Part shown: piece by piece, positions 1-11,936 of the stretch
Numbering within the stretch: position 1 is the first letter of the stretch
Layout of the letters: each line of letters begins with the position of its first letter
Assembly: GCA_032717465.1 (NCBI GenBank)
Contig: CM064653.1
Location: 40,135,907-40,199,906 of the forward strand
Reading direction: 5' to 3'
Origin: Coenobita brevimanus
Taxonomy: Eukaryota > Arthropoda > Malacostraca > Decapoda > Coenobitidae
DNA: 64,000 nucleotides
The notes under the pieces: model-generated
The model's database searches: none
Told to the model about the DNA's origin: nothing
Seen by the model: only the letters and a program-made list of their open reading frames with translations
Made by a program: the position numbers and the translations under genes

Positions 1-635
1 ATGTTCGTATATCATGTAGTGTGTGTGGGCATGCATGTTCCACATAATCCCTCTCAAAATTTTTTTCCTCTGTAAAAACTGATTGGAAATTCTTGTTTAG
101 TGCTTCACAAATATCCTTCTCTTGTGTATGGGTGATTCCATCGTCTGTAATGGATTGTATTTTATCTTTTACTTTGGTTTTGTTTCTGATGTAGCAGTAA
201 AATAGCTTTGGTTGATCACTACTTTTATTTATGATATCCTCCTCAAACTGTTTTTGGGCTTCCCTCCTTATTCTTGTATAATCGTTTCTTGCTTGTTTGT
301 AATTATTATATGCCCTTTCACTATTGTGTCTTCTATATCTATTCCACAACAAATCTTTTTTCTTTTTCTTTTTTACATTCTGTATTGAACCATTTCTTTA
401 TTTTCTTTTCTGCTTCTTTATGCTGTGGGATGTACTTCTGGACTCCTGTTTCATAAAGTTCACAGAATTTTTCATATACTGTATAGCATTTAAATCTTGA
501 CCTCTAAGCTCCTTTTCCCAAGCAGTTTCTAAGAAGTACTTCTTTAGGTCATGATACTTTTCCTTTTTATAGTTTAGGCTCTTTTTGTAACTTTCATTGC
601 TGTTATCTATGTCATATGCAATCCTGAAAGTGCAA

Positions 636-696
<61 letters not shown>

Positions 697-720
697 CACC
701 CGCAAGTTCATACAAGTCTG
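1..720 (-). mobile_element. LINE (non-LTR retrotransposon) fragment, region before the RT domain
   Basis: Read on the minus strand, the sequence encodes a broken stretch typical of the linker between endonuclease and reverse transcriptase in CR1/Jockey-type LINEs. Recognisable pieces are LLWNRYRRHNSERAYNNYKQ, then RNDYTRIRREAQKQFEED, then PKLFYCYIRNKTKVKDKIQS, then ALNKNFQSVFTEE. A shift in an A-rich run near 355-380 splits the frame, so it is a dead copy. It runs off the left edge, and its upstream side is interrupted by a long TG repeat at 638-695. The clade is not certain. Confidence 0.7.
638..695. repeat. (TG)n microsatellite
   Basis: An uninterrupted TG run of about 29 units. Translated on the minus strand it only gives artefactual Thr-His runs. 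From here to about 1090 the sequence is AT-rich and I see no gene. Confidence 0.95.
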
Positions 721-1094
721 CCACTGCTTCTTGACAGAAGACCGTTTTCTAGGTCTTTGTGTCGAGCGTCATTCTAACAAGAGATATTATAGTATGATTA
801 AGATATTTCGTATGTTTTAGTTCAAGCATTATATCTTTTAAAAGTCATTACGGTGTGGAGTACGACCGTATCTCTAAAACATAATCATCCCATCGTTAGG
901 TCACATCTACAGTGGTAGAGAAATTAGTGCTACAATCTAGGCTGATTAGGTAAAACAAGCATTTATGTATTTTTCATCGTTTCTCAGCCGATCACGATTC
1001 GAATCCGATTATCGGAATATTCTTCCCTACCAATACCGATACCGATATTAATCAATTTTTGGCTGTCGATTTACAGCACTAACCACCAACCAGT

Positions 1095-1421
1095 TTTATT
1101 TAACTTTTAACAGACGTTTAGCAGCGGAAAGGTTACTGAAAGCTATAGTCAACTCTTCCAGGTCGAAAAACCTGTTCACAGTTTACAAAAATCGTTTGAC
1201 GGAAGCAGTAACAAATCACTGGAGTGAAGTGGTTGAGATTATTTGTGACGGTCATTTATTTTCACAAGGATTGTAAGCTGAAGAGATGAATTTGTGGGAG
1301 TGGTTGATGATGATGATGATGGTTTAGTATTCCTGAAAGAATGCTTGTAGTAAAACAGTCTAAGAAGAATGGTGAAGGATGCGACGTAATAATGACGTTT
1401 ATGTGTGTGTGTGTGTGTGTT
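1095..1421 (+). mobile_element. LINE 3' end with a (TG)n tail; left arm of an inverted pair
   Basis: Bases 1207-1402 are almost the exact reverse complement of 3033-3224. The right-hand copy is continuous with an RT C-terminal fragment, so both are 3' ends of one LINE family in opposite orientation. A conserved short coding tail is visible (TNHWSEVV), followed by GATGATG repeats. Both copies pass straight into a TG microsatellite (1402-1421 here), as expected for LINEs that end in short tandem repeats. Confidence 0.65.
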
Positions 1422-1879
1422 TAGCAAAGATGCAATTGCCTAGGAAGGCTAGAAAAGGTGAAGGACAGAGTAGAGAAACTTTTAGTATTAGTTCTACACG
1501 TTTTATTCTATTATAATTGGGGCTAAAGTGGAACATCTTGGGTGTGTTATTCTGCTTAGCTTCTGGCCTTTTGTGTGAGCTGTTTTTCATGTGCCATTTT
1601 CACTAACTTTTCCTCGTGTTAAATGAGTGAATTTCCCATGTGCCATTTCCACTAACTTTTTCTTGTATCAAATGAGTGAATATATTACTTTTTTATTAAA
1701 TGTAATATGGTGAAGCCATATGTTGCTTCTTCAGTAATTTATCCACAAACTCATACCTGTGATAGATGAAGGGGAGGACGATATTAAATTCAGTTATTTA
1801 GGTTGTATGTTTTATGATCGATGGATATATGCAGTATTAGCTTTTTATGACTAACAACTTTGGACTGGGCTAGCTTCGT

Positions 1880-1942
<63 letters not shown>

Positions 1943-2847
1943 CCATCTTTAGTTGCTTTTATTCCTTAACTATTTTCTGTGATATGTGAATGAATAGATT
2001 ACCTCATGAACTTGCTATGGATTGTTATACCTTTATCTTGCATTATATGGTGTATGCTATTTCCTCCACGGCTTTTTCGCTTACTCTCCTGTGATGTATG
2101 ATGTGGCTGTATTGCCTTTTCATTGATTAGTTTATGATTGGTTAGCTCTGTATTAGCTTTGTGTGATGTACAATGTTTCTTTCGTTATTTTATTACTGAT
2201 TCTCCCCTCTATGATGAATAGCATTATACAGAGTGGCCTTGGATTAGCTCTCTTCTCGCCTTATGCGGTGTTCTTTTTGTAGCCATTTTAGGATTTTTTT
2301 TTTTCTTTGCTAAAAAATAAATAGCTTTGGTTTGAGAAGACTTGTCTTGCTCTTGTGTGGTATGTGTTGCTTGTTTAGGTTTTTGATCTTGAATTTGGCT
2401 TTCGGTTGTCTTATTATTATTTTTTATTTCTTGGAGAGAGCAATCTCGCGGGATTCTCTCCTTTGGTTCCTTCTTCCTTGCATAAAAAAACAGATAAGTC
2501 GAATAGTTTGTGCAATAGCTTTCCTGTGATAAATGAATGAAACGGTAAGCTCAGTGGGTAGCTTAAGTTGGTATAGCCTTGTCTTGGCCTGTCTTTTGCT
2601 TGCTGTTCTAGCTTTGTAACAAACTCTCCTATATAATTAATGAATGAATATATTGTCTTTTTTATTAGCTTTTGAATGATATAGAATTGTATTTACATGT
2701 GTGGTATGTGCTGTTACTTGCGTACCTTTTTTACTACCTCAATTTCGCTCAATGGGTAGATAGATACAGTGCAGTATAAAGTTTGTTTTAATCGATTAAC
2801 TTTTTTAGTGATTTAACTCTACCGATATAACTTTGTCCTTTGCCTTG

Positions 2848-2849
<2 letters not shown>
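1422..2849. repeat. Gene-free AT-rich tract with degenerate repeats
   Basis: No gene seen. About 48 bp is directly duplicated near 1588-1684 (ATGTGCCAT, then CACTAACTTTT, then AAATGAGTGAAT). Looser copies of a motif like CTGTGATATATGAATGA followed by TATTAGCTTTG recur around 1760, 1978, 2090, 2170, 2525 and 2635. This suggests a very old satellite-like array. A long TG microsatellite lies at 1882-1941. Confidence 0.5.
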
Positions 2850-2891
<42 letters not shown>

Positions 2892-2961
2892 CACTATACA
2901 AATCTGCTGATATGTGTTTATAATCGTGCTCATACACACCTTAAAATACACATATCCGTAT

Positions 2962-3034
<73 letters not shown>
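2848..3034. repeat. Inverted TG / CA microsatellite pair
   Basis: A TG run of about 20 units (2850-2889) is followed after about 77 bp by a CA run of about 34 units (2966-3034). The two runs are complementary and could fold into one long hairpin. The CA run is the tail of the LINE fragment to its right. Confidence 0.9.
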
Positions 3035-3500
3035 CGTCATTATTACGTCGCATCCTTCACCATTCTTCTTAGACTGTTTTACTACAAGCATTCTTTCAGG
3101 AATACTAAACCATCATCATCATCAACCACTCCCACAATTTCATCTCTTGAGTTTACAATCCTTGTGAGAATAAATGACCGTCACAAATAATCTCTTAACC
3201 ACTTCACTCCAGTGATTTGTTAGTGACTCCACACGCTCCTATCAAATAACTCATTTCCACTGCTCTCAGTCTTGACTTCTGTCCCTCCAACAAGGGTCCA
3301 ATCTTCACTTCCATACGTTAGAGTTGGCATCACGATACTGTCATGTAGTAACTTTTTCACTTCCATGTTCACTTCCCTGTTTCTTATCACTGCTTTCAAG
3401 GAACCAACAACCTTTCTTCCTTGTTGTACCCTTTCTAGCACTTCGCCCATCACACTACCCAAGAACTTAAACACACATTTTCCATTTCCTCCTGAAGAAA
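3033..3500 (-). mobile_element. RTE-like LINE fragment, C-terminal end of RT
   Basis: The minus strand (3474 to 3220) reads FKFLGSVMGEVLERVQQGRK, then LKAVIRNREVN and MPTLTYGSEDWTL. This is the post-palm tail usual in RTE/CR1-type reverse transcriptases (YLGS, then R-S, then YGSETW). The following 3033-3220 is the element's 3' end and repeats in inverted orientation at 1207-1402. The copy is 5'-truncated and dead. Confidence 0.7.
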
Positions 3501-4434
3501 ATAACTTCCCTGCTATAATTGAGAATTAATGTTACAGGAAAGGCAAAGAAAGGAAAATGCATGGTATACTCACCACTTAACCCTTTCAGCCCGACAACGT
3601 CTTCTGTTTATTCATTCTTGCTGCCTCTAGACGATTTTTTTTTTTTTTTTTGCATAGGTGAGATTTCTCAAAATTGAGGTGTCAGGTATAGTCTGCTAAC
3701 CCCTTCAGTACGAGAAGTGTTTTCCAAATTGAATGATATTGCTTATAGGAAGCGAGAACAAACTGGGCATCATCGTAGTGAAGAAGTCAGCCACTTCACT
3801 CTGATGATGTATTTTACCGTCACCAAACGATTTTATTCGGCATGGGAGAGGTTTTTCAGACTGAAGGAATTGCACATAATCTTTAATAAATCCCTTTACT
3901 GCTATAAGTGGCGCTGACGAGGGACCTACACGTGGTGGCACTGTGCCAAGGGCACCGAGAAACCTTGGCCATGCACCCTCAGTGGAGCAGCTGCAGCGAC
4001 CACTCGGGAACCAAACATCATATTTCTTGGGAGAATCCAGGTCCGACCTTGGTGAGCGAGGCGTTTTGTATCACAAACGGGGCACTGGATCCCTACACGG
4101 TCTACGTACTGTACTGTGCATGTAGGACGGCCACACAAGCAGTTGCTTACCCGTGGTCGACGGGCCAGCTCTGCCAGACAGATCAAGGTTAAGCAGCAGC
4201 AACAACTAATACTACTCCTGTGGACTTTTTCCTACTACGGAGAGATTTTGTGAAATAGAGCAATTAAATATACCCTTAACTAACCCCCTCATACCAGTGT
4301 GAAGGTTGATTGAGGATAACCCCGCCCAACTCAAACGTCACCAGCTGACCAGGCTTGCCAACCATTCTAATGCAGCCTCTTTTTTTTTTTTTTTTTTTTG
4401 GAGGGGGGGGGGCACAAGATCATGTCAGGGTTCA
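3491..4434. repeat. Old left flank of the kinase array (diverged copy of the unit start)
   Basis: This stretch aligns with 15002-16007, 26673-27675 and 38500-39509, but it is clearly more diverged than those three are from each other. For example it lacks the roughly 85 bp present at 15690-15780. It holds two MITE left ends of the TTAA-CCCTTCAG type (from 3577 and about 3695). It also holds a retroposon-like block at about 3905-4200 that ends in a CAGCAGCAACAAC tail. No gene is seen; the short ORFs here are not conserved in the other copies. Confidence 0.7.
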
Positions 4435-5527
4435 AAGTAATGTGCTTTTTTATAGTGTAAGCGGCGTTACTTTATCAACAGTTATCTCAGAGGTACAGTG
4501 TACATCTAAAGTCCTGTCACCATTCCTGATATACCCTCCATGCACATTAAAAGTGAATCTCCAACAACTAATACTGATGAATTTGTTTGGCCTCAGATCA
4601 GTGTCATAAGCGTTGTTAACTACAAACCAAACACACTGATTTTACAAGTGTGTAGAGAGAGGCAGGGGGGGTGGGAGACAACAGGACTTTTGATGCCTAC
4701 CGTATTTGGAGAGGTGTATGTCTGAGAGTCGGCATGACAAGGCAAAATGGTACAGTCTGGTTCAAAAATCCACCAACTATTACACTGCATCTCCTTCGTA
4801 CTTGGGCATGTTCATCGCTTCCCTCCCTGATGCATGATGTCAGAGAGAATCGTCCGTTGCCGTAGAAACATAAACAATCCTTCCTGAGTCTTACTAGCCA
4901 GCAGAGGATAGTGAGGAGTAGGAGAGGCGATTGGTTATGCGGACAAATTTTGACCGACTGTACAAGCAGTGATGCAACTCAAGGTCTCGAGTTGCCCTCA
5001 GTAACTTGTGAAGGGATTCTCAAACCTATATACTGTACGATTGATTTCTTCTCGTAACACAAAAGTTTGATTTACAGGGGTGACAAGGAGACAGTAGAAT
5101 GTTTATTTATTAATTTATTTATTTTTTGGTGTTACGGTACTGAAAAAAAAATCTTCTGTACGAGAGGGAAAGTGTCGTGGCTCAGACTTGCCACCTTTTG
5201 TTGTATAATGTACTTTGCATACCTTCACAACAATAAAATACTTCAATCTTTATTTTTTATTTTTTAATTTGCTGAAGGACAACTAAAGGTGTGAGCAGAA
5301 ACTTTGCATGCGATATCCCTAGCTTTTCTTGCAAATAAAAATCAGAATTCGGAGAGGAAACTTAAGATTGTTAGTAAATATCATCTTGCAATATTTCCCG
5401 TAATATTTTTGCATGGGAAGAGGAAGAGATGTGGGATGATTTTGCTTTGTCCCTTGTGTAGTCTTTCCCCATTAAAAAACCAAGTCTACCTTTGCCAGGA
5501 GTTGATGGTTTAAAGTCCCATCCATTG

Positions 5528-5585
<58 letters not shown>

Positions 5586-6967
5586 CAGTGTAAGTTGCCA
5601 AGTCAGTGTTTCTGCCGCTAGATGCACAACCTGTTACTTGTTTTTAGCGATAAATTTTAACGTATAGCAAGAGCTCTAGCCATATTTTCGAGCAATTTGT
5701 AGTTTTAGTGACATTCTTGATATTTAAGTCCCTTTTCTACAGTTTTCTTTCTGATTCATTAATGTTTCATGGCATATTAGAGGATTTTGTTGCAAGTTTA
5801 GCGTTTCGTGTGACTGTGGGTTCAATTCGGCTACAGGCATCAGGCAGACAGCAGCTGTATTCATATCAGTATCGCTGTGCATCGAATACCATTAACTCTT
5901 GCTCTCTCACCTTTCAAAAGTACGTCAGATATTTACATGACTAGTGCATGCTTACTCTGTGCGGTAAATATAAGTAAGTCTTTTGTTTTTAGATGGGAAA
6001 GTTGATTCAGTACTGTGAAACAGCTGGCCATTCATTTTTTTTTTTTCTACCAGATGATTTTCGCGATTTTGCAGCTTATTTCCCATATCTCAGTGGTAGA
6101 CTTAGTGCCACGGCTCAACATCCTTCCCAAAGCACTTCATGACTAGCACCATACCCCTTAATCTTTGTTACAGGTCGGAATTGAAGAAGAGTTGACACTT
6201 TTACGCCACGTTACAGTGAACAGAACATACCAGTACATTGGTATAGATGCAAATATTACATTCACTGCCCATTGGACGATTATGATTACCCTTTGGTGCT
6301 CCCGGAACTGACCTGAAGTTTGCAGAAAATAACCCTGAAATATAGCAAACTTTAAAAATGAAATTTGCGTGTTTATAGTTAGAAACTCTTGTTTGTGCTG
6401 GGTTTGTGTGTGTGTGTTTTTTGTTATGCGTCTTGCTTACGTCAGGTTTATAATTTATATCAGTGTGTGAGATATTTGTCATAAAAGATCTTTTGTTTGC
6501 CTTTTGGGTTCGTGGTGCACCTTTAATTTTCTACGTTAACGATATTGTTTGTATTTATATACTGTTTACTTTTTTGTGTCATTTACCTCATAAGCATTGT
6601 TTGTGTATAGTGCGTGTCTTATTTACGTCATAAGACTTGCGTACATTCGGCTTGTAGTTATTCCTACGTACGTTAGGGATTCACTGCATTATTTAATTTT
6701 GTCGTTTCTGTTTATGGTAAGTGTGGTATATCGTAATTACGTCACAAATCTTTGTGTGCATCTTGCAATTAACGTAATAGATCTTGTTTATGTCTGTAAT
6801 GCATTTTTGTTTGTTTATTATTATTTTTTTTTTTTAGCTCCGATTCTTAGACTAAAATCAGATCCCCCCATCTTTGTGTGTGTCTGTGTGTGTGTGTGTG
6901 TGTGTGTATGTTTGCCTTTCTTTCTGTTTGCATGCCTACCACGCGGATAACGCTGGGTGACCCTATA

Positions 6968-7015
<48 letters not shown>

Positions 7016-7409
7016 GTGTGTGTGTGTGTTTCTGTCTCTTCACATCCCTGTCTATATTGGGTGCAAGAGCATATGTTTGTTTTCTGTACATGTTTGTACT
7101 CGTATGTATGTATATTTTTGTCCCTGTTTCTCTACCGCTTAGATTAAGTTCAGTAAAGCTGTATATTACTTAGATTACGCTGAATGAAGCCGTATGTCTG
7201 TATTTTTCTCAGGGTAACAGCTACTCAGTATACGTTGGGCGATGAAAGAACGGACGTGTGACCTATTTTACTGAGTACTCTGATAGTTCTTCGTTTTCCT
7301 GTTTTCAAATTCCTTCCGCCCCATCTGTTTCCTGTACTGGGAGACAAGGTGGTGATTATTGTTATTGTAATGATGGCGATAGTGGTGCAGTAGCGCATTT
7401 GTTCTAGCC

Positions 7410-7740
7410 CAGTGGTTTCCAACCTGTGGGGCGCGCTCCCCTAGGGGGGCACGACAGGCTGCCTGGGGGGGCGCGAGGACTTGATAAAGAGGGTAATTAT
7501 ATTTGAAAACTGTGAATTATGATGGAATTCAGTAATTTCAAAATATGGAGAAAATATTTCAGATATGAATCAGAAATCTAGTTATTTAAATATATTAACA
7601 ATTTCAAAGATTAAGAATCTATGATATATATTGACATATGCCAACTTTGACAGTAAAATACAGTATTTGAGGAAGGGTGGCGCAGGGAACGTGTCACTCA
7701 GTGAGGGGGGGCGAGAATTAGAAAAGGTTGGAAACCACTG
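7410..7740. mobile_element. hAT-type MITE, unit A
   Basis: A non-coding 331-bp element with terminal inverted repeats: CAGTGGTTTCCAACC at the left and its exact complement at the right. It is flanked by 8-bp direct repeats TTCTAGCC (7402-7409) and TTCTGGCC (7741-7748). An 8-bp target duplication plus a CAG start is the hAT signature. Just inside the ends is a GC-rich inverted stretch (GGGGCGCG). Unit 4 keeps the empty target at 47436-47443. The DNA from 7749 to 8406 holds no gene. Confidence 0.85.
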
Positions 7741-8410
7741 TTCTGGCCTGACCAAGATCCGTACCCTTTTATCACCAAAGTTGATGGCCAGGTGTAGTCA
7801 GGTGGGAGGGTAAATTTGACTAGTAACCAAGGAGACTTATTCCTGCTTCATAACAAAAGGCTATCGAATTGCACGCGACCAGCACTTAATATTCTAGTGA
7901 CCGAGTATCATCATATGAAGAAAAACCGGCCATAGTGGTGTTGATGTGGTTGCAGTATACCGAGGCTAGGCTATCATTTCTGTCTAGTCACATACCAACT
8001 TCCCCACTTTTTGGCTCATCGCTGTTAATTTCTCGTAGTCACATAGCATTTTCATTTTTTGGCTAGTCTAACTATTAAAATCCTCTAAGGACAACTTTTT
8101 TTTTTTTCTTTCTACACTTTGGTGGTGCTGTTCTTGGTAGTGCAGTTGCAGCTTAACTATGGATATGGGTATTAAATTTCCCTAATAACATTTCATCTGC
8201 TCCACTTTTTTACTTTTTTTTTTACATCATTCATGACAGTGATTTAATTCCCCCTAGACACATAGCAAGTTCCCCACATTTTGGCTGAATGATGGTAGTA
8301 TTGGTAGTGGTTTAGTTGCAGTTGACCGAGGATTATACCTATTAAAATCCTCTACTCACGTAGCAGTTTCCCCGTCTCCCCCTCTTTTTTTCATTTTACT
8401 GTTCTTAACT

Positions 8411-8770
8411 CCCTCTTCTGTCTTTCTTTCCTTCATTCTTTCCACTTCCTTCAGCCTGTGGGTGACTCGACACAGAGTGACAAGCCAGATGGTTTCCTGT
8501 GCACCAGGGAACCATTTACTACGCTGGGTGGTAACCATGTAACCAAATTTTGGCGCCTGGTGGTTTAGTGGTTAATTATTGCACTCCAATCGGATTGAGC
8601 CGGTGAAAGTTTATATCCAAGGGGTAGTTGGGGTTGATTGCTTATGTAATGCCACTCAGGGATGAGTGAGGCTGGTCACTCTCCTCTTAAATGTCGGGAC
8701 CAACTGCCCAGCCCTGGGCTCCTACGCTCCTCATGGGACAATGTAGGATTGGATGATGGATGGATGGATG
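8411..8770 (+). mobile_element. tRNA-like SINE, unit A
   Basis: The element runs from a pyrimidine-rich start to a (GATG)n tail. Inside, TGGTTTAGTGG (near 8562) fits a Pol III A box. GTTTATATCC (near 8609) is a degenerate B box at tRNA-like distance. AACT occurs on both sides (8407-8410, 8771-8774) as a possible short target duplication. Related longer copies lie at 50835-51322 and 57266-57750. Unit 4 lacks it at the matching place. Confidence 0.65.
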
Positions 8771-8945
8771 AACTACTACTTTTCTCCTAGTCAATAACGT
8801 TCCAACTTTGTCTCTTCCGTCTGCTAATCTCACCTAGTCACATAACAACTTCCCTATTCTGGCTCTTCTAGCTAATAATTTCCCCTATGAAACCTTCCCA
8901 CTTTTTGGCTCCTCCGTATTACTATTGGTGGTGGTGATGTTGCAG

Positions 8946-11682
8946 TGACAGAGCGGGGAGGCAGACCGAGGGATCCACTGACTCTCATCACGGAGGACCA
9001 CTTGAGGGCGGCGCTAATGGCAGACAAAGGTGATGCCGCCCAGTTGTCCTCCTTCACCACCTCTGACTGCGTTGAGAAGGGTGACAACATGGCGACTGTT
9101 GTCACCAGGGTCAAGGTCCACTTCCAACAGGCCGGCCAACAGAACCAGGTGTCATACGTGGTCAAATTAAACCCGTGTCGAGATGGTGCTCTGCCCGAGG
9201 AGTTTAACCGTTTGTTATTTGAGAAGGAAATCGACTTCTACACCAAGATTGTCCCGGAACTGAACTCTTCTCTAATTGCTTCGGGGCTTGACGAAATAAA
9301 AGTCCCAAGGCTCGTCTACTCCTGTATGCAGCCCTTGAATGAGCTTATCTTCCTGGAAGACCTAAGGCCAAGGGGGTTTGAGATGTATGACCGATATAAA
9401 GGGCAGGATGAAGCACACGTAAAGTTGGTCATGCAGGAGCTGGCCAGATTGCACGCCTCCTCGTACGTCCTGCAGACGAGACTACCCAACCGCGACCTCA
9501 CAGACAAGTACCTTTCACTCAAAAAGGACGTGTTGAACATGAGCGAAGAAATGAAACAAACGTTCACCAGCATGATGGCCGGGAACTACGACAATACAGT
9601 AGTGATGCTGAGGAAGATTGAGGGGTACGAGAAGGTAGCGAAATGGGTCGAGGAGAATGCACTAAATTTCCTCGACATTATCCAGAAGTTGATCACTCGC
9701 GTCCCACCCTTTGAAGTCCTGTGCCACGGTGACTGCTGGAACAATAACATGCTTTTCAGGTAGGTTATTGTTTGTGATAGAGCTTTTTTCTTAGCTTATG
9801 TAGATCCCAAACCCCTTTCGGCTCAGGTGATCGCCAAATTTAGTCAAAGGGTTGATTTGACTAGTAAGTGAGGGGACTGACTCTTGTCTTATAAGTACCG
9901 GTAAGGCGTATAAAGTTTTGTGCAACCACGACTTAAGTGTTAAATGTATAAGAGTGGCCCAGTTCCGTCATTGTAAAGCAAACCAACCATACATCACGTA
10001 GGTTATTGAAGAGTATGAGAGAGCTCCCTGAGCGATGGACTGAAATACCTTCCCACGAAACACATATTTATTATTTATTTTTTTTTTATTAGGAAGTGAC
10101 TGAGGCACCAAATGAAGAAGGCATTACTCCGAGGCAGATAAAAAGCTGGCGGTATGAAGAGCCAGGGTTCTACTTGCACTAGCTTTAGAGACTCTGCTCC
10201 TGACCATCTTCCTTTGCTGACTTTTTTCAATGTTTCTGTAATGTGGAGAGTAGTCCACCATACGCCTACAAACATAGTCCTCCAAGTATCTGCACCAGGT
10301 TACACGTATACTGTAGGATAACTGATCTTTCTTGATAATAATGATAATAATATTGCTTATGATGATGATGTCACAGTATTAATATTTACAACAGCAACAA
10401 CAACTAAAACAACAGCAAGAATTACAATAATAATAATAGTAATAACAAGTTGTTCAGGGCACAGGATACCTCGCCTGACAGTAGTTATTTTAGTGCTGTT
10501 AAATACTGATTCGTTACCGCCATTTAGTGTCAGTAAGCAATTAAAGTCGCAACTAATTTCATTTTCAACTTGCCCTGTGAAACTTTTAATAGAGTCTACG
10601 GTAATGGCAGAACTAATTTCACATTCAAGAACTCGTCTGGTGAAACCCCTTGACCTTGCACTTCACCTTTCAAAGTTGAAGACATTGCCTTCACAGTTAA
10701 ATTAGTTCCTTTTGGGACCAGTGGCCACATATCCTGAAGGCTTCATGTAATTTCATTCAACCATTTTTCCGTAATGTTGCTAATAAACAAACAAACAGAC
10801 TCGACCAACAACCGTATCTTGCTGGACTCCGTCCAGGCAAGGTAATAAAAATAGTAATAATAATAACTACTTACCTGTTTACTTACTGTGTCGCCACAGT
10901 AAGGAAGCATCACCATAGGTACGTTTTATATTTGTCTCAGTAACTGGATAACTGTTTGCTTAACTGTAAGCATATTCTTTTCACTTAATGAGAGGGACCA
11001 CAGGTATATTCCTGTAAATTTACAGCATTACAGCTTTTGTGGTTTTCTCTACAACGTGTTACAAAGAAAACCTTGAGCAGATTTGAATTCGGTACTTTCC
11101 ATTAGGCCAAATGAAAAATATTAAGCCAAAATTCTCAGCAAACTTTTTTATAATTGGATTTTCAACGAAATAAAAAAATTACAGTGTGTAAATGTTGACA
11201 TGTGCCTCCTGTCCTAAAGGTACAATGACGACGGCACACCAGCTGAAGTTATGCTACTGGACCACCAGGGATCGCGCGTTGCCTCCCCCGCCACGGACCT
11301 CAGCTGCTACTTCTTCACCAGCGTGTCGTCAGATGTCAGGAGGCCAAATTTGGACTCCTTCCTGACCGGCTACTACTGTACCTACAAAAGCGTTATCCAA
11401 GCGTGTGGTGCGGAGATGCCGTTCAGCATGTCGGAGCTCCGGCAGGAGTTTCGGGATAAGATGGCGTATGGCCTTATGTTTGCCTTGATAATATTGCCCT
11501 TGTTAATGACCGATCCTGCTGATGGTCCCGGCGCTGAGGAGGTACTGGCCAAGGACACCAAGGCGAAACTGGAGGCCTGGCGGGAGCAGCACTTCAAGGA
11601 CATCATGCTGAAGAACCCCCTAGTACGAACTCGCTTCTTGGATACACTAGACGACATGGTGGAGGCGGGGGTTATAGTTTAG
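8946..11682 (+). CDS. EcKinase / CHK-like kinase, gene A (two visible coding exons)
   Basis: Probable ATP-dependent phosphotransferase of the EcKinase family (PF02958 / CHK-like), whose studied members phosphorylate ecdysteroids. The actual substrate here is unknown; the location is probably cytosolic, as there is no signal peptide or membrane span. Exon 1 is 8946-9759 and exon 2 is 11220-11682. The intron is GTAGGT...CCTAAAG, and the junction splits an Arg codon (AG|G). Exon 1 begins with TG right after TTGCAG, so ATG is probably A|TG split by an upstream intron. Predicted length is 425 aa, normal for the family. Landmarks: KGDNMATVV (45-53), YVVK Lys74, FEKEIDFY (92-99), FLEDL (136-140), catalytic loop HGDCWNNN (261-268) and metal-site Asp286 in LLDHQ. 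Family members usually have DFQ there. It is closest to gene B. No AATAAA signal is obvious. The 1460-bp intron holds no gene. Confidence 0.88.
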
Positions 11683-11936
11683 TGTGAATGTGAGCTCATA
11701 TACTTTTTTGTTTTAATAATAGGGGAGTAATTTTCTCTTAGTGGAACTGCTGCTTTCCTTGGTCTTTCTGCAAAAACTAAGTGTAGCCATGACTGACCTA
11801 GTGATAGGTTTGTTAGTGAATCTTGGTGGAGAGAGAGAGAGAGAGAATCAATTCCCAGACATCTCTGAGAATTCCATATATATGAATTATTACCTTTTTT
11901 TTATATATAGATAATGAATGGAGGAAGGAAAAACAA

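Noticed and set aside
2805..3167. Open frames rich in Thr-His, Cys-Val or Tyr-Ile (also near 398-724, 5371-5601, 57037-57387, 57659-57922)
   Set aside because: They are translations of dinucleotide microsatellites and have no other coding signal.
4671..4865. 64-codon frame identical in units A, B and C (also 16243 and 27911)
   Set aside because: Broken in unit 4 (39727-39933 reads differently) and without recognisable similarity; recent duplication explains the identity.
8872..9165. Minus-strand frames overlapping the kinase exons
   Set aside because: They are shadows of the plus-strand coding exons, which carry the kinase motifs and correct splice sites.
10493..10705. 70-codon frame in the intron, kept in units A, B and C
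   Set aside because: The units are so recently copied that conservation carries no weight, and the more diverged unit 4 has no counterpart.
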